From the NCBI GenBank assembly GCA_021826505.1, contig JAKAZV010000006.1, positions 1-57,512 of the forward strand: a stretch of DNA of 57,512 nt, read 5' to 3'. Both the position numbers and the translations under genes were made by a program. Below, piece by piece: positions 1 through 7,630 of the stretch. Source of the DNA: Acidobacteriota bacterium (GTDB taxonomy: Bacteria; Acidobacteriota; Terriglobia; Terriglobales; SCQP01). The notes beneath the pieces are model-generated. The model searched no databases. It had not been told where the DNA came from and saw only the letters and a program-made list of their open reading frames with translations. Each line of letters opens with the position of its first letter. The stretch's first letter is position 1.

Positions 1-198
1 AATCATGGCCAGCCCGCGTCCGGCCAGCCATTTCCGGTAGGCGCCGGGGTTGGCCTTCATCGCCGCGGCCAGCTCGAGCAGCAGGAAAAAATCGTCCCGC
101 GATAAATCGGTGATGTCGAGAAAATCGTGGGCCTGCAGCCGCGGCGGCGCGGCGGCGGGCGCGGCGGCGGGCAGAGCGGGATTGCGGCGCGTGGGCAT
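1..198 (-). CDS. argF: ornithine carbamoyltransferase, N-terminal fragment (runs off the window)
   Basis: The reading frame is open to the window edge, so only the first 66 residues are visible. After an unusual Ala/Pro-rich leader of about 20 residues, the sequence HDFLDITDLSRDDFFLLLEL followed by an AAAMKANP stretch and LAGRGLAMI matches the start of ornithine carbamoyltransferases, which make citrulline from ornithine and carbamoyl phosphate in arginine synthesis. The carbamoyl-phosphate motif (STRT) would lie just outside the window. The gene begins 21 bp after argR on the same strand, which supports an arginine operon. Aspartate carbamoyltransferase is the main alternative, but the argR neighbour and the DLSxxxxxxLLEL pattern favour ArgF. 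Confidence 0.78.
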   Translation of the reverse strand, partial: MPTRRNPALPAAAPAAAPPRLQAHDFLDITDLSRDDFFLLLELAAAMKANPGAYRKWLAGRGLAMI

Positions 199-219
199 AG
201 CGGTTTTCCGGGGCTGAAA

Positions 220-669
220 TCAGGTGCTCATGAGCTGGCGCAGGAGGCGCACCACTTTGCGGGCCTCGGCCGAATTGCCGCAGATCAGCAGCACGGTGTC
301 GTCGCCGGCCAGCGAGCCGGCCAGCTCCGTCCAGGCCGCGGCATCGAGCGCGGCCGCCACCGTGGCCGCCGTGCCGGGCACCGTCTTGAGCACCGCTAAT
401 TGCTGCGCTTGCCGCAGATCGCGGCCAAATTCGCGCAGCACATGGTCCAGGTCGCCGGTGGCGTGCGGCGGGGCCGGCGGGGCCGGCTGCGCCTCACTGT
501 AGCCGTGCGGAGTTTTCAGCAGGCCCAACTCGCGCATATCGCGCGACAAGGTCACCTGGCTGGTGGCCAAGCCCTGCCGGCGCAGCACCCGCGCCAGCTC
601 TCCCTGGGAGTGTATGGGCTGCGCGCGCACCAGCTTGAGGATTTGTTCCTGGCGAAAACTGCGGCTCAT
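220..669 (-). CDS. argR: arginine repressor ArgR
   Basis: This 149-residue protein has the two-domain layout of ArgR: an N-terminal winged helix-turn-helix (about residues 1-70, with HSQGELARVLRRQG and the recognition segment ATSQVTLSRDMRELGL) and a C-terminal oligomerisation and arginine-binding domain (about 80-149, with VPGTAATVAAALD and the GDDT arginine-contact motif). It should repress arginine synthesis genes when arginine is abundant. I place the start at the ATG at 669, which has TGAGG upstream; an in-frame GTG at 696 would put the operator inside the gene. It is followed by argF after 21 bp and is divergent from the gene starting at 794. Two ARG-box-like sequences lie directly upstream, suggesting autoregulation. 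Confidence 0.93.
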   Translation of the reverse strand: MSRSFRQEQILKLVRAQPIHSQGELARVLRRQGLATSQVTLSRDMRELGLLKTPHGYSEAQPAPPAPPHATGDLDHVLREFGRDLRQAQQLAVLKTVPGTAATVAAALDAAAWTELAGSLAGDDTVLLICGNSAEARKVVRLLRQLMST

Positions 670-681
670 GCGGGGCCTCAA

Positions 682-714
682 CGAATAATTATACACAAAA
701 TGAATAATTAATCA
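682..714. promoter_or_regulatory. candidate tandem ARG boxes (ArgR operator)
   Basis: Two A/T-rich palindromes stand out in the GC-rich region between the divergent genes. CGAATAATTATACA (682-695) and TGAATAATTAATCA (701-714) match the ARG-box core TGAAT-N4-ATTCA with two and one mismatches. Their centres are 19 bp apart, close to the spacing of paired ARG boxes in other bacteria. Placement just before argR fits autoregulation; the site could also affect the divergent gene at 794. Confidence 0.65.
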
Positions 715-793
715 TAAGAATGGGGAACTTATTCGCGCAGTGACGCACCCCCCGCTTGCAATCCGCCGGAGCTGTGGCCAGACTGATAAAGGC

Positions 794-1795
794 ATGCTGA
801 TCACCCTGAGCTGGCCGGATGGCCTGGAGGCCGCGGAGGCGCTGGCGCGCGCACTGGCCCGGGAGCTCGCGGCGGAATATGCGGACGCCGGCGCCATCGC
901 GGCCCATCTGCCTCGGAACACGGCGGATCCGGCGGCGGCCGAAAATTCTCCCCGGGTCCGGCGCCAGGCCCGGCTGGCCTGGCGGGAAGCCGTCATCCAG
1001 CAGTGCCTGCGCGGAGCTTGCGTGCTGGCCAACTGCAATGCCGAAAGCGTGCTGCCGGGTCCCCAGGGCGAAGGCGCTGCCCTGCGCGTGCTGCTGCTGG
1101 GCCGCACGGCCCCTGTCGAACGCCCGCCCCTCGATCCCGCGGACCCGCCATGGCGGCCGCGCGCGAATATGCAACGGCATCCCGAGCGCTACGAGCTGGT
1201 CTTGAACCTCGACCATCTGGATGCGGACCGCTGCCTGCGGCAGTTGCGGGAAATGGCGGCGGAGCTGCCGCCGGGCGGTCTTTCCGCGGAAGCCGGCGAA
1301 CGGCTGCGCCTGCATTGGCGGCTGCAATACGCCCGCGACCCCGGACCGGGTCCCGCCGCTGCCGCCGGTTCCGAAACGAGCGCAACCCCCGAGGGGGAAC
1401 GCCGACAGGCAGCGCCGGTTTCCCGCCGGGCTTTCGCCCACCCCTCCGAACGCATCTTTGCCCGAATACTCGATTTTTATCAGATCCGCTGGGAATATGA
1501 GCCGCGCACTTTTGCCCTGCGCCATGATTCCGCCGGGCGGCTGATCGAAGCCTTTACCCCCGACTTCTATCTGCCCGAGCAGAATTTATTTATCGAGCTC
1601 ACCACCATGAAGCAGTCGCTCGTGACCCGCAAAAACCGCAAGCTGAGGCGGCTGGCCGAGCTTTATCCGGAAGTGCGGGTGCGCATGGTTTATCAGAAAG
1701 ATTTTGAGGATTTGATTTTCCGTCTGGGACTGCCCCGCCACCCGGGCGCCGAAGCCAGCCCGGCCACCACCCTCGCGCTGGAGCCGCGGGCGTGA
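794..1795 (+). CDS. protein with C-terminal PD-(D/E)XK-like nuclease-fold domain
   Basis: I do not recognise a named family for the whole protein (333 residues from ATG 794, which has AAGG 5-6 bp upstream; a GTG at 740 gives 351). The last third, from about residue 230, contains WEYEPRTF, then FTPDFYLPEQNLFIELT and a Lys/Arg-rich KNRKLRRLAELYP segment. A PDF...IELT arrangement is typical of small PD-(D/E)XK restriction-nuclease folds, with the Asp and Glu as likely metal ligands. The N-terminal two thirds is Ala/Arg-rich and has HPERYELVLNLDHL, weakly reminiscent of cytidylate-kinase-like proteins but without a P-loop. The stop overlaps the GTG of the HAD phosphatase, so the two are translationally coupled. 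The domain assignment is an inference from motifs. Confidence 0.55.
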   Translation: MLITLSWPDGLEAAEALARALARELAAEYADAGAIAAHLPRNTADPAAAENSPRVRRQARLAWREAVIQQCLRGACVLANCNAESVLPGPQGEGAALRVLLLGRTAPVERPPLDPADPPWRPRANMQRHPERYELVLNLDHLDADRCLRQLREMAAELPPGGLSAEAGERLRLHWRLQYARDPGPGPAAAAGSETSATPEGERRQAAPVSRRAFAHPSERIFARILDFYQIRWEYEPRTFALRHDSAGRLIEAFTPDFYLPEQNLFIELTTMKQSLVTRKNRKLRRLAELYPEVRVRMVYQKDFEDLIFRLGLPRHPGAEASPATTLALEPRA

Positions 1796-2451
1796 CCGGC
1801 TCGCAATGGCAGGGTTATCTTTTTGACTTTGATTACACCCTGGCCGACTCCTCACCCGGAATCGAGCGCTGCATGCAAGCCGCCCTGGCCTCCCAGGGCC
1901 TGCCGCCGGCCGGCCGGCGCGAGATTCAAGCCACCATCGGGCTGGCCTTGCCGGCGGCATTCCAGCGTCTGGTTCCCGGCCGGCCGGAATTGCATGCCCC
2001 GCTGGCCGCAGAGTTTGTCTGGCATGCGGATCGCATCATGGTGGCGCACACGGAATTTTTTCCCGCAAGTCTGCGGATCATGAGGCTTTTGAAGCGGCAA
2101 GGCGCGCGCTTAGGCATTGTCACCACCAAATACCGGCGCCGGATCGAAGCCGTGCTGGCCCGCGATCACGCAGCGGAGTTGATTGATGTCATCGTGGGCG
2201 GGGATGAAGTCAGCGATCCCAAACCGCATCCCGAAGCCTTGCTGCTGGGCATGCGCCGGCTGCAGGTGCGGCCGGGAAGCATTCTATATATAGGAGACAG
2301 CGTGGTAGATGCCGCCTGCGCGCGGGCCGCCGGGGCGCCCTTTCTGGGAGTGGCCAGCGGACCCACGCCGGCTTCCGCCCTGCGCCAGCAAGGCGCCTGG
2401 GCCGTGGCATCCGGCATCAGCGGAATTCTGCCCTACCTGCGCCAGCGTTAA
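1792..2451 (+). CDS. HAD-superfamily hydrolase, phosphoglycolate-phosphatase-like
   Basis: A 219-residue soluble HAD phosphatase. Motif I is DFDYTLADS near residue 11 (two catalytic aspartates, with Tyr in place of the usual Gly before Thr), motif II is GIVTTK near residue 105, motif III is the Lys in DPKPHPEAL near 145, and motif IV is YIGDSVVDAACARAAG near 165. The helical cap between motifs I and II is of the C1 type found in Gph and PpaX. It probably removes phosphate from a small molecule such as phosphoglycolate. The GTG start overlaps the preceding stop codon (GTGA), so it is coupled to the nuclease-fold gene. The exact substrate cannot be read from the sequence. Confidence 0.85.
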   Translation: MTGSQWQGYLFDFDYTLADSSPGIERCMQAALASQGLPPAGRREIQATIGLALPAAFQRLVPGRPELHAPLAAEFVWHADRIMVAHTEFFPASLRIMRLLKRQGARLGIVTTKYRRRIEAVLARDHAAELIDVIVGGDEVSDPKPHPEALLLGMRRLQVRPGSILYIGDSVVDAACARAAGAPFLGVASGPTPASALRQQGAWAVASGISGILPYLRQR

Positions 2452-2557
2452 AAAATTTTCGCTTTCTTGCCGCCCTGGCAGCCAACGCGCAACGGGCGCG
2501 GCAACAAGACGCATCGCACTGGCTTGCGGACAATTTGTTCCAGGAGTCATTTCTTTT

Positions 2558-3073
2558 ATGGCCACATCCACCCCCGAACAGGAACGCTATATTCTGCACC
2601 TCAATCACGCGCTGGCGATGGAAAGCGCGCTGATTGAACATCTGGAAAAACGCGCCCAGCAGGTCGCAAAGCCCGCGGCCCGGCAGCGGATCGAGCAGCA
2701 CCGGCAGGAAACCGGAGGACACCGGGAACGCCTGCGTGCCCTGGTGCAAACCCTCGGCGCCACGCCCACCACCTCGCAAGCCGGCGTGCAGCCGCCCATT
2801 ACCCCCAGCCTGACCGGCCGCTTCAAGGGCACGCTGGAAAGTGAAAAGGAAGATCAGCTTCTGCTCGAAGCGCTGGCGGATTACGCAGTGGAAAATTACG
2901 AATCCGCCCTCTATCAGGGCCTGGCCCGGATGGCGGAAAATCTCGGCTATGAAAGCCACATTCCGGAATTTGAGGCCATTCGCGAAGAAGAGGAAGAGAT
3001 GGCCCGCTGGATCGCAGCGCACGAACCGGAAATGGTGGATGAGGCCTTTCCGCCCGGCCGCGAAGCCGCCTGA
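2558..3073 (+). CDS. DUF892 (YciE/YciF-type) ferritin-like protein
   Basis: A 171-residue, mostly helical, charged protein. The arrangement HALAMESALIEHL, then HRQETGGHRERL, then a second pair of helices with ESEKEDQLLLEALADYAVENYE and EEEEEMARWI, fits the DUF892 four-helix bundle, a ferritin-like group with a possible di-iron site made by Glu and His residues. Members are linked with stress responses, but their reaction is poorly defined. The start is the ATG after AGGAG at 2542; a longer frame upstream lacks coding character. A strong terminator follows at 3088-3135. It stands alone as a transcription unit. Confidence 0.75.
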   Translation: MATSTPEQERYILHLNHALAMESALIEHLEKRAQQVAKPAARQRIEQHRQETGGHRERLRALVQTLGATPTTSQAGVQPPITPSLTGRFKGTLESEKEDQLLLEALADYAVENYESALYQGLARMAENLGYESHIPEFEAIREEEEEMARWIAAHEPEMVDEAFPPGREAA

Positions 3074-3087
3074 GCATGCTTCCCTAA

Positions 3088-3135
3088 AAAAAGAATGCCG
3101 GGCGAAGAGAAGCCTCTTTGCCCGGCATTCTTTTT
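3088..3135. terminator. strong bidirectional Rho-independent terminator
   Basis: A perfect stem (AAAAAGAATGCCGGGC with GCCCGGCATTCTTTTT) encloses a 16-nt loop. An A-run on the left and a T-run on the right let it work in both directions, serving the convergent genes that end at 3073 and 3152. Confidence 0.9.
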
Positions 3136-3151
3136 GTAGAACCCGACCGGA

Positions 3152-3439
3152 TTAAAGCTTCGTTACTTTTTTAACGAAGAGCTTGTGATGGCGCCAAACT
3201 CCGACCACCTTCACACTGTCACCCGCATAAGGCGCCAGCGCCTTGGGGTTGGCCACGTGATAGAGGTGCTTGCCGGAGAGCAGAACAGCGGCCGCACCCG
3301 CCTTCACGCACTTGCGAGCGCAAGCCGCATTAAAATGATGCCCGCATTTGGCATCACTGACTTTGCCACGATAGACCACGCCGAAGGTCATCATCCCCAG
3401 CGCGGACACCATTGTCAGCACACGAACAAAACTTTTCAT
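3152..3439 (-). CDS. small secreted Cys/His-rich protein, function unknown
   Basis: The 95-residue product begins with a signal peptide (MKSFVRVLTMVSALGMMTFG). The mature part has CGHHFNAACARKC, then GAAAVLLSGKHLYHVANP and a basic end with VKVVGVWRHHKLFVKKVTKL. The layout resembles small exported acidobacterial proteins of the DUF5818 kind, with a Cys-rich segment and a short beta-rich domain. The function is not known. The start at 3439 follows AAGGAG by 10 nt; longer in-frame starts upstream encode no plausible leader. A 7-bp hairpin (CAGCCTG/CAGGCTG, 3483-3502) lies in its upstream region. Confidence 0.7.
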   Translation of the reverse strand: MKSFVRVLTMVSALGMMTFGVVYRGKVSDAKCGHHFNAACARKCVKAGAAAVLLSGKHLYHVANPKALAPYAGDSVKVVGVWRHHKLFVKKVTKL

Positions 3440-3734
3440 GAACTCCATTCTCCTTCTCTTTTCCATCCTGTGAACAGACATGCAGCCTGGCAATACAGGC
3501 TGGCGCTTACGGCGACCATTAGATTGATCCCAAATGCGCCAAGATACAGTTTTATCATAAAAAGGTCTGGTCATTGCCGCACCGGGCCACAAGGGCATCT
3601 CATCAGTCAAATTATCGCCCTTTGAGTCTGGGCCAAAAACCGCAATTCCAGTAAAATAAGAAGGTTAGACCGCTTTCCCCGTATTTCAGCCCCCGCAGCA
3701 GCCGGATGAGCCTTGCAGGCGTAACCAGAAGTGC
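3440..3734. other. intergenic region between divergent genes
   Basis: About 295 bp separate the small secreted protein from the lipoprotein gene. Apart from the small hairpin at 3483-3502 and an A/T-rich patch around 3640-3665, I see no conserved element, RNA gene or convincing sigma-70 promoter pair. Confidence 0.5.
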
Positions 3735-4676
3735 GTGTGGATCAGAGATTGGGCAAGCGCGCAAGGATCACCTTTGGCCTCACGGAAACCGATTCGGGCA
3801 GGATTGTTGCTGGCGCTGGCGCTGGGATTACAGGCCGGCGGCTGCGGCTTTTTATGGGTCACCCGGCATGTCAAACTGGTGCCCCGCCCGCCCATGAAAT
3901 CGGCAACCCTGCCGCAATTAATCGCTCTTCTCGACCAGCAGGCCCACGCGCTGCAAACTCTGAATGCGCGAGTGGATTTACAGGCCTCCACCGGCGGCAG
4001 CCGCACCGGAACCATCACCAAATATCATGACGTGGTGGCGTATCTGCTGATTCGCAAGCCCCGGGACATTCGCCTGATCGGCACTTTCACCATCATCGGG
4101 ACCATTTTTGACATGGCCTCGACGGATAACCATTTTGAGCTCTACATCCCGGGAAAAAGCCGTTTTTACACCGGGCTGAACAACCGCGTGCCGGCCGAGG
4201 TTAAAAATCCGCTGGAGCGGCTGCGGCCGCACGTGATCCTGCAGGCGCTGCTGGTCAATTCAGTGCGCGCCGGCGAACGAGTGGCGCTGATGAACGATCA
4301 CGCCGCCGCGGGGCGCTATGATCTGCTGGTGCTGCGCAAGGGAACGGCGGGCATCGATCATCTGGTCCGAAAAATCGTCATGAATCGCCGCAACCTGCTG
4401 CCCCAGCGGCAGGTTATTTACGATGCCGCGGGATACCCCGGCACCCAGGTGCTGTACAGTCATTTCCGCCGCACCCAGGGAGTGATGCTGCCCTGGCAGG
4501 TAAAAATCATCCGGCCGCGCGATGAATACCAACTGGTGCTGAAATTCCAGAAAGCGCGGCTGAACCAGCCGCTGGCGCGCTCCAAATTCGAGCTGACGCA
4601 GCCTTCCGGGAGCCGACTCATCAATCTGAACCTACCCGCCGGCGCTCATGCGGCGCATGCGAAATCCCAGCCCTGA
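3735..4676 (+). CDS. putative lipoprotein, LolA/DUF4292-like
   Basis: The 313-residue protein has an N-terminal hydrophobic segment (GLLLALALGLQAGGC) ending in a plausible lipobox Cys at about residue 37. The body, with LDQQAHALQTLNARVDLQAS, RKPRDIRLIGTFTIIGTIFDMASTDNHF and ELYIPGKSRFYTG, has the beta-rich pattern of LolA- or DUF4292-like proteins that bind lipoprotein acyl chains. I infer a role in envelope lipoprotein handling. The start is a GTG without a clear Shine-Dalgarno sequence, so it is uncertain. It lies 21 bp before an FtsX-type permease, suggesting a functional pair. Confidence 0.62.
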   Translation: MWIRDWASAQGSPLASRKPIRAGLLLALALGLQAGGCGFLWVTRHVKLVPRPPMKSATLPQLIALLDQQAHALQTLNARVDLQASTGGSRTGTITKYHDVVAYLLIRKPRDIRLIGTFTIIGTIFDMASTDNHFELYIPGKSRFYTGLNNRVPAEVKNPLERLRPHVILQALLVNSVRAGERVALMNDHAAAGRYDLLVLRKGTAGIDHLVRKIVMNRRNLLPQRQVIYDAAGYPGTQVLYSHFRRTQGVMLPWQVKIIRPRDEYQLVLKFQKARLNQPLARSKFELTQPSGSRLINLNLPAGAHAAHAKSQP

Positions 4677-4697
4677 AAGAAGGACGGCGAGACGCCC

Positions 4698-5813
4698 ATG
4701 TCAGAAAACCGCCGCATGATGAACCGCATGGTGCTGTCGAACCTGCGCCGGCGGCCGGTGCGCAGCCTGATCGCGGCCATCGCGATCGCGGTGGAAGTGG
4801 CGCTGATATTAATGATCGTGGGCTTGACCAACGGCATGGTGCGCGATAACCGCACCCGCATGGCGGGGGTGGGCGCCGATCTGGTGGTGCGGCCGCAGAA
4901 CAGCTCGATGTTTTTTGCCCTGGGCGGCAACACCCTGCCTTTATCGCTGGCGACGCTGCTGGCCCGCCAGCCGGGAGTCAAGGCGGTCGCGCCGGTGGCG
5001 CTCCAGGTCAACAATAAATCCTTTGACACCATCTCCGGCATCCGCCTGTCTGCCTTCGATGCCGTCAGCGGCGGATTTGTGTTTTTGCATGGCGGTCCGT
5101 TTCACAAACCCTATCAGGCCATCGTGGACGATCTGTATGCCCGTTCGCACCACGCCCGGGTGGGCCAGCAACTGCTGCTGCTGGGGCATGAATTCCAGCT
5201 CACCGGAATTTTCGAACAGGGCAAAGGCTCGCGCATTTACGTGCCCCTCGCCACGCTCAATTACCTGACCGGGGCGCCGGATAAAGCGGCGATGATCTAT
5301 ATAAAACTAAAAAACCCGGCGCAGACTGCGGCGGTCCTGGCGCAGATGCGCAAGCTGCTGCCGGGCTACAACATCGTGCCCATGAAGGAATTTCTCTCGC
5401 TGTTTACCGCCGCGCACATGCCCGGATTGCCGCTGTTTCAGCACGTGATGATCTCGATCGGAGTGCTGGTCGGCTTTCTGGTGATTTTTTTGTCCATGTA
5501 CACCACCATTCTCGAGCGCACCCGCGAGATCGGAATTCTCAAAGCGATGGGAGCCTCCCGCGCCTATATTGTGGAAGTGATCCTGCGGGAAAGCCTGGGA
5601 CTGGCGCTGGCCGGCATTGTGGGCGGCGTGGCCGCGGCCTGGCTGCTGCGCGAACTGCTGGCGCGCGCCTTCCCCACCCTGCCGGTGGAATTGACGCTGG
5701 GCTGGCAGGCCGAAGCAGCCCTGATCGCCATCGTCAGCAGCCTGATCGGGGCCGTCTATCCCGCCTGGAAGGCGGCGCGGCAAGATCCGATCGCCGCGCT
5801 GGCCTACGAATAA
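4698..5813 (+). CDS. ABC transporter permease, FtsX/MacB type
   Basis: The 371 residues show the MacB/DevC permease layout: one N-terminal membrane helix (LIAAIAIAVEVALILMIVGL, about residues 24-43), a periplasmic domain of roughly 200 residues, then three C-terminal helices near 250-275, 295-320 and 335-360. TTILERTREIGILKAMGAS at about 270 is the conserved coupling segment of the FtsX domain. Such permeases work with an ATPase to drive lipoprotein release, export or envelope remodelling. No ATP-binding gene is adjacent, which is unusual; the ATPase may be encoded elsewhere. It follows the LolA-like lipoprotein by 21 bp. Confidence 0.88.
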   Translation: MSENRRMMNRMVLSNLRRRPVRSLIAAIAIAVEVALILMIVGLTNGMVRDNRTRMAGVGADLVVRPQNSSMFFALGGNTLPLSLATLLARQPGVKAVAPVALQVNNKSFDTISGIRLSAFDAVSGGFVFLHGGPFHKPYQAIVDDLYARSHHARVGQQLLLLGHEFQLTGIFEQGKGSRIYVPLATLNYLTGAPDKAAMIYIKLKNPAQTAAVLAQMRKLLPGYNIVPMKEFLSLFTAAHMPGLPLFQHVMISIGVLVGFLVIFLSMYTTILERTREIGILKAMGASRAYIVEVILRESLGLALAGIVGGVAAAWLLRELLARAFPTLPVELTLGWQAEAALIAIVSSLIGAVYPAWKAARQDPIAALAYE

Positions 5814-5820
5814 GCCTGTC

Positions 5821-7215
5821 CTAAAGCCGCAGTTTCAAGAGCGACTCAAGATGATAGGTCTGGGGAAATAAATCAAACAGCTCGGCTGTTTCCACCTGAT
5901 AGCCGGCGGCCAGCAGGCCGCGCAGATCCCGCGCCTGGGTCACCGGATCGCAGGCCAGATAATGAATGCGGGCCGGGCGCAGGCGCAGCAGATGCGACAC
6001 CACTTCCGGCCCCAGTCCCGCGCGCGGCGGATCGGCGACCGCCAGATCGTATCCGCGGGCTGACCTGGCCAGAAACTCAGCCACGGGAATTGCCGAGACA
6101 TGCACCGGCGCCTGGGCGCGCTCGGCATTGAACTCGAGATCGCGCGCCGCCCGCGGCTGGGCCTCGACCGCGCTGACCCAGCCGAAGCCGCGGCTTAAAG
6201 GCAACGAGAATAATCCGACTCCGCTGAATAAGTCGAGCGCCCGCTCGCCCTCGATTCCCCCGGTAACCTTTTGTACTAACGCATCCAGCAAAAACCGGTT
6301 GACCTGGAAAAATACCCCGGGACTGACGCGGTATTGAAATCCACCGGTGCTGCATTCAAGCGCGCCCGAGCCGCAAATATTCTGAACGCCATCCGGTCCG
6401 GCCAGCGCCGCCGCGGCGCGGCCCGGCAAGGCCTGGACCGCGCTTTCCAGCCAGCGGGCGAGTTCCGTATTTTCCGCAGCCGGCGCGGCGACATGGCCCG
6501 TCACTTGCGCCTGGCCGGCTTCGTTCACCGCAGCTTCCAGTTCAAGCAAGCCGGCGGGCGGCGCGGCCAGCCGGCGCAAAGCAGAAAAAACCGCGGCCAA
6601 CTCCGGCGCCAGCAGGCCGCATTCCGCCACGCCGACCGCCCGGTTCTGTCCGGCGCGGCGGTAACCCAGCTCCAGCCGGCCCTCCCGGGCCGGCAGCACC
6701 CGCCAGCGGGCGCGGTTGCGATAACCCCAGGGCGCGGCGGAGTGAATTTCGAGTTTTTCCGGCGCCAGCGCATAGCCCGCGAAACGATGCAGGGTTTCGC
6801 GCAAGATGGCGGCTTTCCATTGCAGTTGGCCGGCATAATCCAGGTGCTGCCACTGGCAGCCGCCGCACGCGCCAAAATATGGGCAGGGCGGATGGACGCG
6901 GGCCGGCGATGGAGTCATCACCTGCACCAGACGGGCGCGGGCAAAACCCGAGCGCTTTTCAAATAAAGCCGCCCGCACCCGCTCGCCCGGCAGCGCGCCG
7001 GCAATAAAAACCGCCTGCCCGGGACCGCTGGGCGAGGCGGCGGAACGGGTCTCAGGCGCATCTTCGGAATCGGCCCGCGGCGTCATGCGGGCCAGCCCAT
7101 CGCCGCCATAGATCAGCTTTTCGACGGTGAATTCCTGGGGGTTGCCGAGCCAGCGTGGCTCGGCCGGCGATATGGGCCGGGACCGATGCCGGCGCGGGGA
7201 AGAGAATGTATTCAT
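5821..7215 (-). CDS. rlmD: 23S rRNA (uracil-C5)-methyltransferase, RlmD/RumA family
   Basis: A 464-residue class I RNA methyltransferase. It has an N-terminal TRAM domain, split by a low-complexity insert around residues 35-55, then the iron-sulfur motif CPYFGACGGCQ at about 130. The SAM-binding core has LDLFSGVGLFSLPL near 325, DPPRAGLGPEV near 400 and LACDPVT near 430, with the Cys as the nucleophile on uracil C6 (normally SCNP). It probably methylates a uracil in 23S rRNA; RlmCD or TrmA-like specificity cannot be excluded. I place the start at 7215. A longer frame to 7275 would translate through a hairpin and dispersed repeat (7235-7281), so I reject it. Confidence 0.85.
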   Translation of the reverse strand: MNTFSSPRRHRSRPISPAEPRWLGNPQEFTVEKLIYGGDGLARMTPRADSEDAPETRSAASPSGPGQAVFIAGALPGERVRAALFEKRSGFARARLVQVMTPSPARVHPPCPYFGACGGCQWQHLDYAGQLQWKAAILRETLHRFAGYALAPEKLEIHSAAPWGYRNRARWRVLPAREGRLELGYRRAGQNRAVGVAECGLLAPELAAVFSALRRLAAPPAGLLELEAAVNEAGQAQVTGHVAAPAAENTELARWLESAVQALPGRAAAALAGPDGVQNICGSGALECSTGGFQYRVSPGVFFQVNRFLLDALVQKVTGGIEGERALDLFSGVGLFSLPLSRGFGWVSAVEAQPRAARDLEFNAERAQAPVHVSAIPVAEFLARSARGYDLAVADPPRAGLGPEVVSHLLRLRPARIHYLACDPVTQARDLRGLLAAGYQVETAELFDLFPQTYHLESLLKLRL

Positions 7216-7234
7216 GGAACTTTTGTTCAGTATA

Positions 7235-7255
7235 AACGGCGCAGCCGTTTTTTCT
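7235..7255 (+). terminator. hairpin with T-run, orphan terminator-like
   Basis: AACGGC-GCA-GCCGTT is followed by TTTT then CTTTT. It has terminator form on the plus strand but lies upstream of the minus-strand methyltransferase and not after any plus-strand gene. It is the left part of a dispersed repeat shared with 13863-13900. Confidence 0.5.
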
Positions 7256-7281
7256 TTTAGGCGCAACAATTTCATAAATAC
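7244..7281 (+). repeat. dispersed 38-bp repeat, copy 1
   Basis: This segment, starting GCCGTTTTTTCTTTTAGGCG and ending TTTCATAAATAC, is identical at 31 of 38 positions to 13863-13900 in the same orientation. Both copies start with the right arm of a short GC hairpin followed by a T-run. Confidence 0.6.
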
Positions 7282-7363
7282 TCTGCCGTGAACGCTTCCG
7301 CGCCGCCTGCTCGGAACATCACAAAAATCATGAATATGGTTTTAATATGGCAATACGGTTCAG

Positions 7364-7630
7364 ATGAAAAACACCTTTGAAATTCCGGAAGATTTATTTG
7401 CCACCTTGAAGAGCACGGCCGCGCAACAGCGGCTGCCCATGCGGGAACTGGTATTGCGCGCCCTGCGCCGGGAAATCAGGGGTGCGGCGGCGATCCATAA
7501 ACCTAAAAAAACCCACTGGCCCACCCCTACGGGAGGACTTCCGCCCGGACTGGACATGTCCAACCGCGCGGCCATGCACGACGGGCTGCGGCATCAGGAT
7601 GGGGGCGATGCGGAATCTGCCGGCAGATGA
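7364..7630 (+). CDS. antitoxin-like protein, probably truncated remnant
   Basis: The first 45 of 88 residues (MKNTFEIPEDLFATLKSTAA, then LPMRELVLRALRREI) match the ribbon-helix-helix DNA-binding region of VapB-type antitoxins. After about residue 50 the sequence is low-complexity and its last 37 bp run antisense into the neighbouring gene. No toxin gene follows. I read this as an orphan or decayed antitoxin. No clear ribosome-binding site is visible, so expression is uncertain. Confidence 0.45.
   Translation: MKNTFEIPEDLFATLKSTAAQQRLPMRELVLRALRREIRGAAAIHKPKKTHWPTPTGGLPPGLDMSNRAAMHDGLRHQDGGDAESAGR

Noticed and set aside
689-1525. 278-residue ORF on the minus strand
   Set aside because: It is antisense to the nuclease-fold gene and crosses the ARG boxes.
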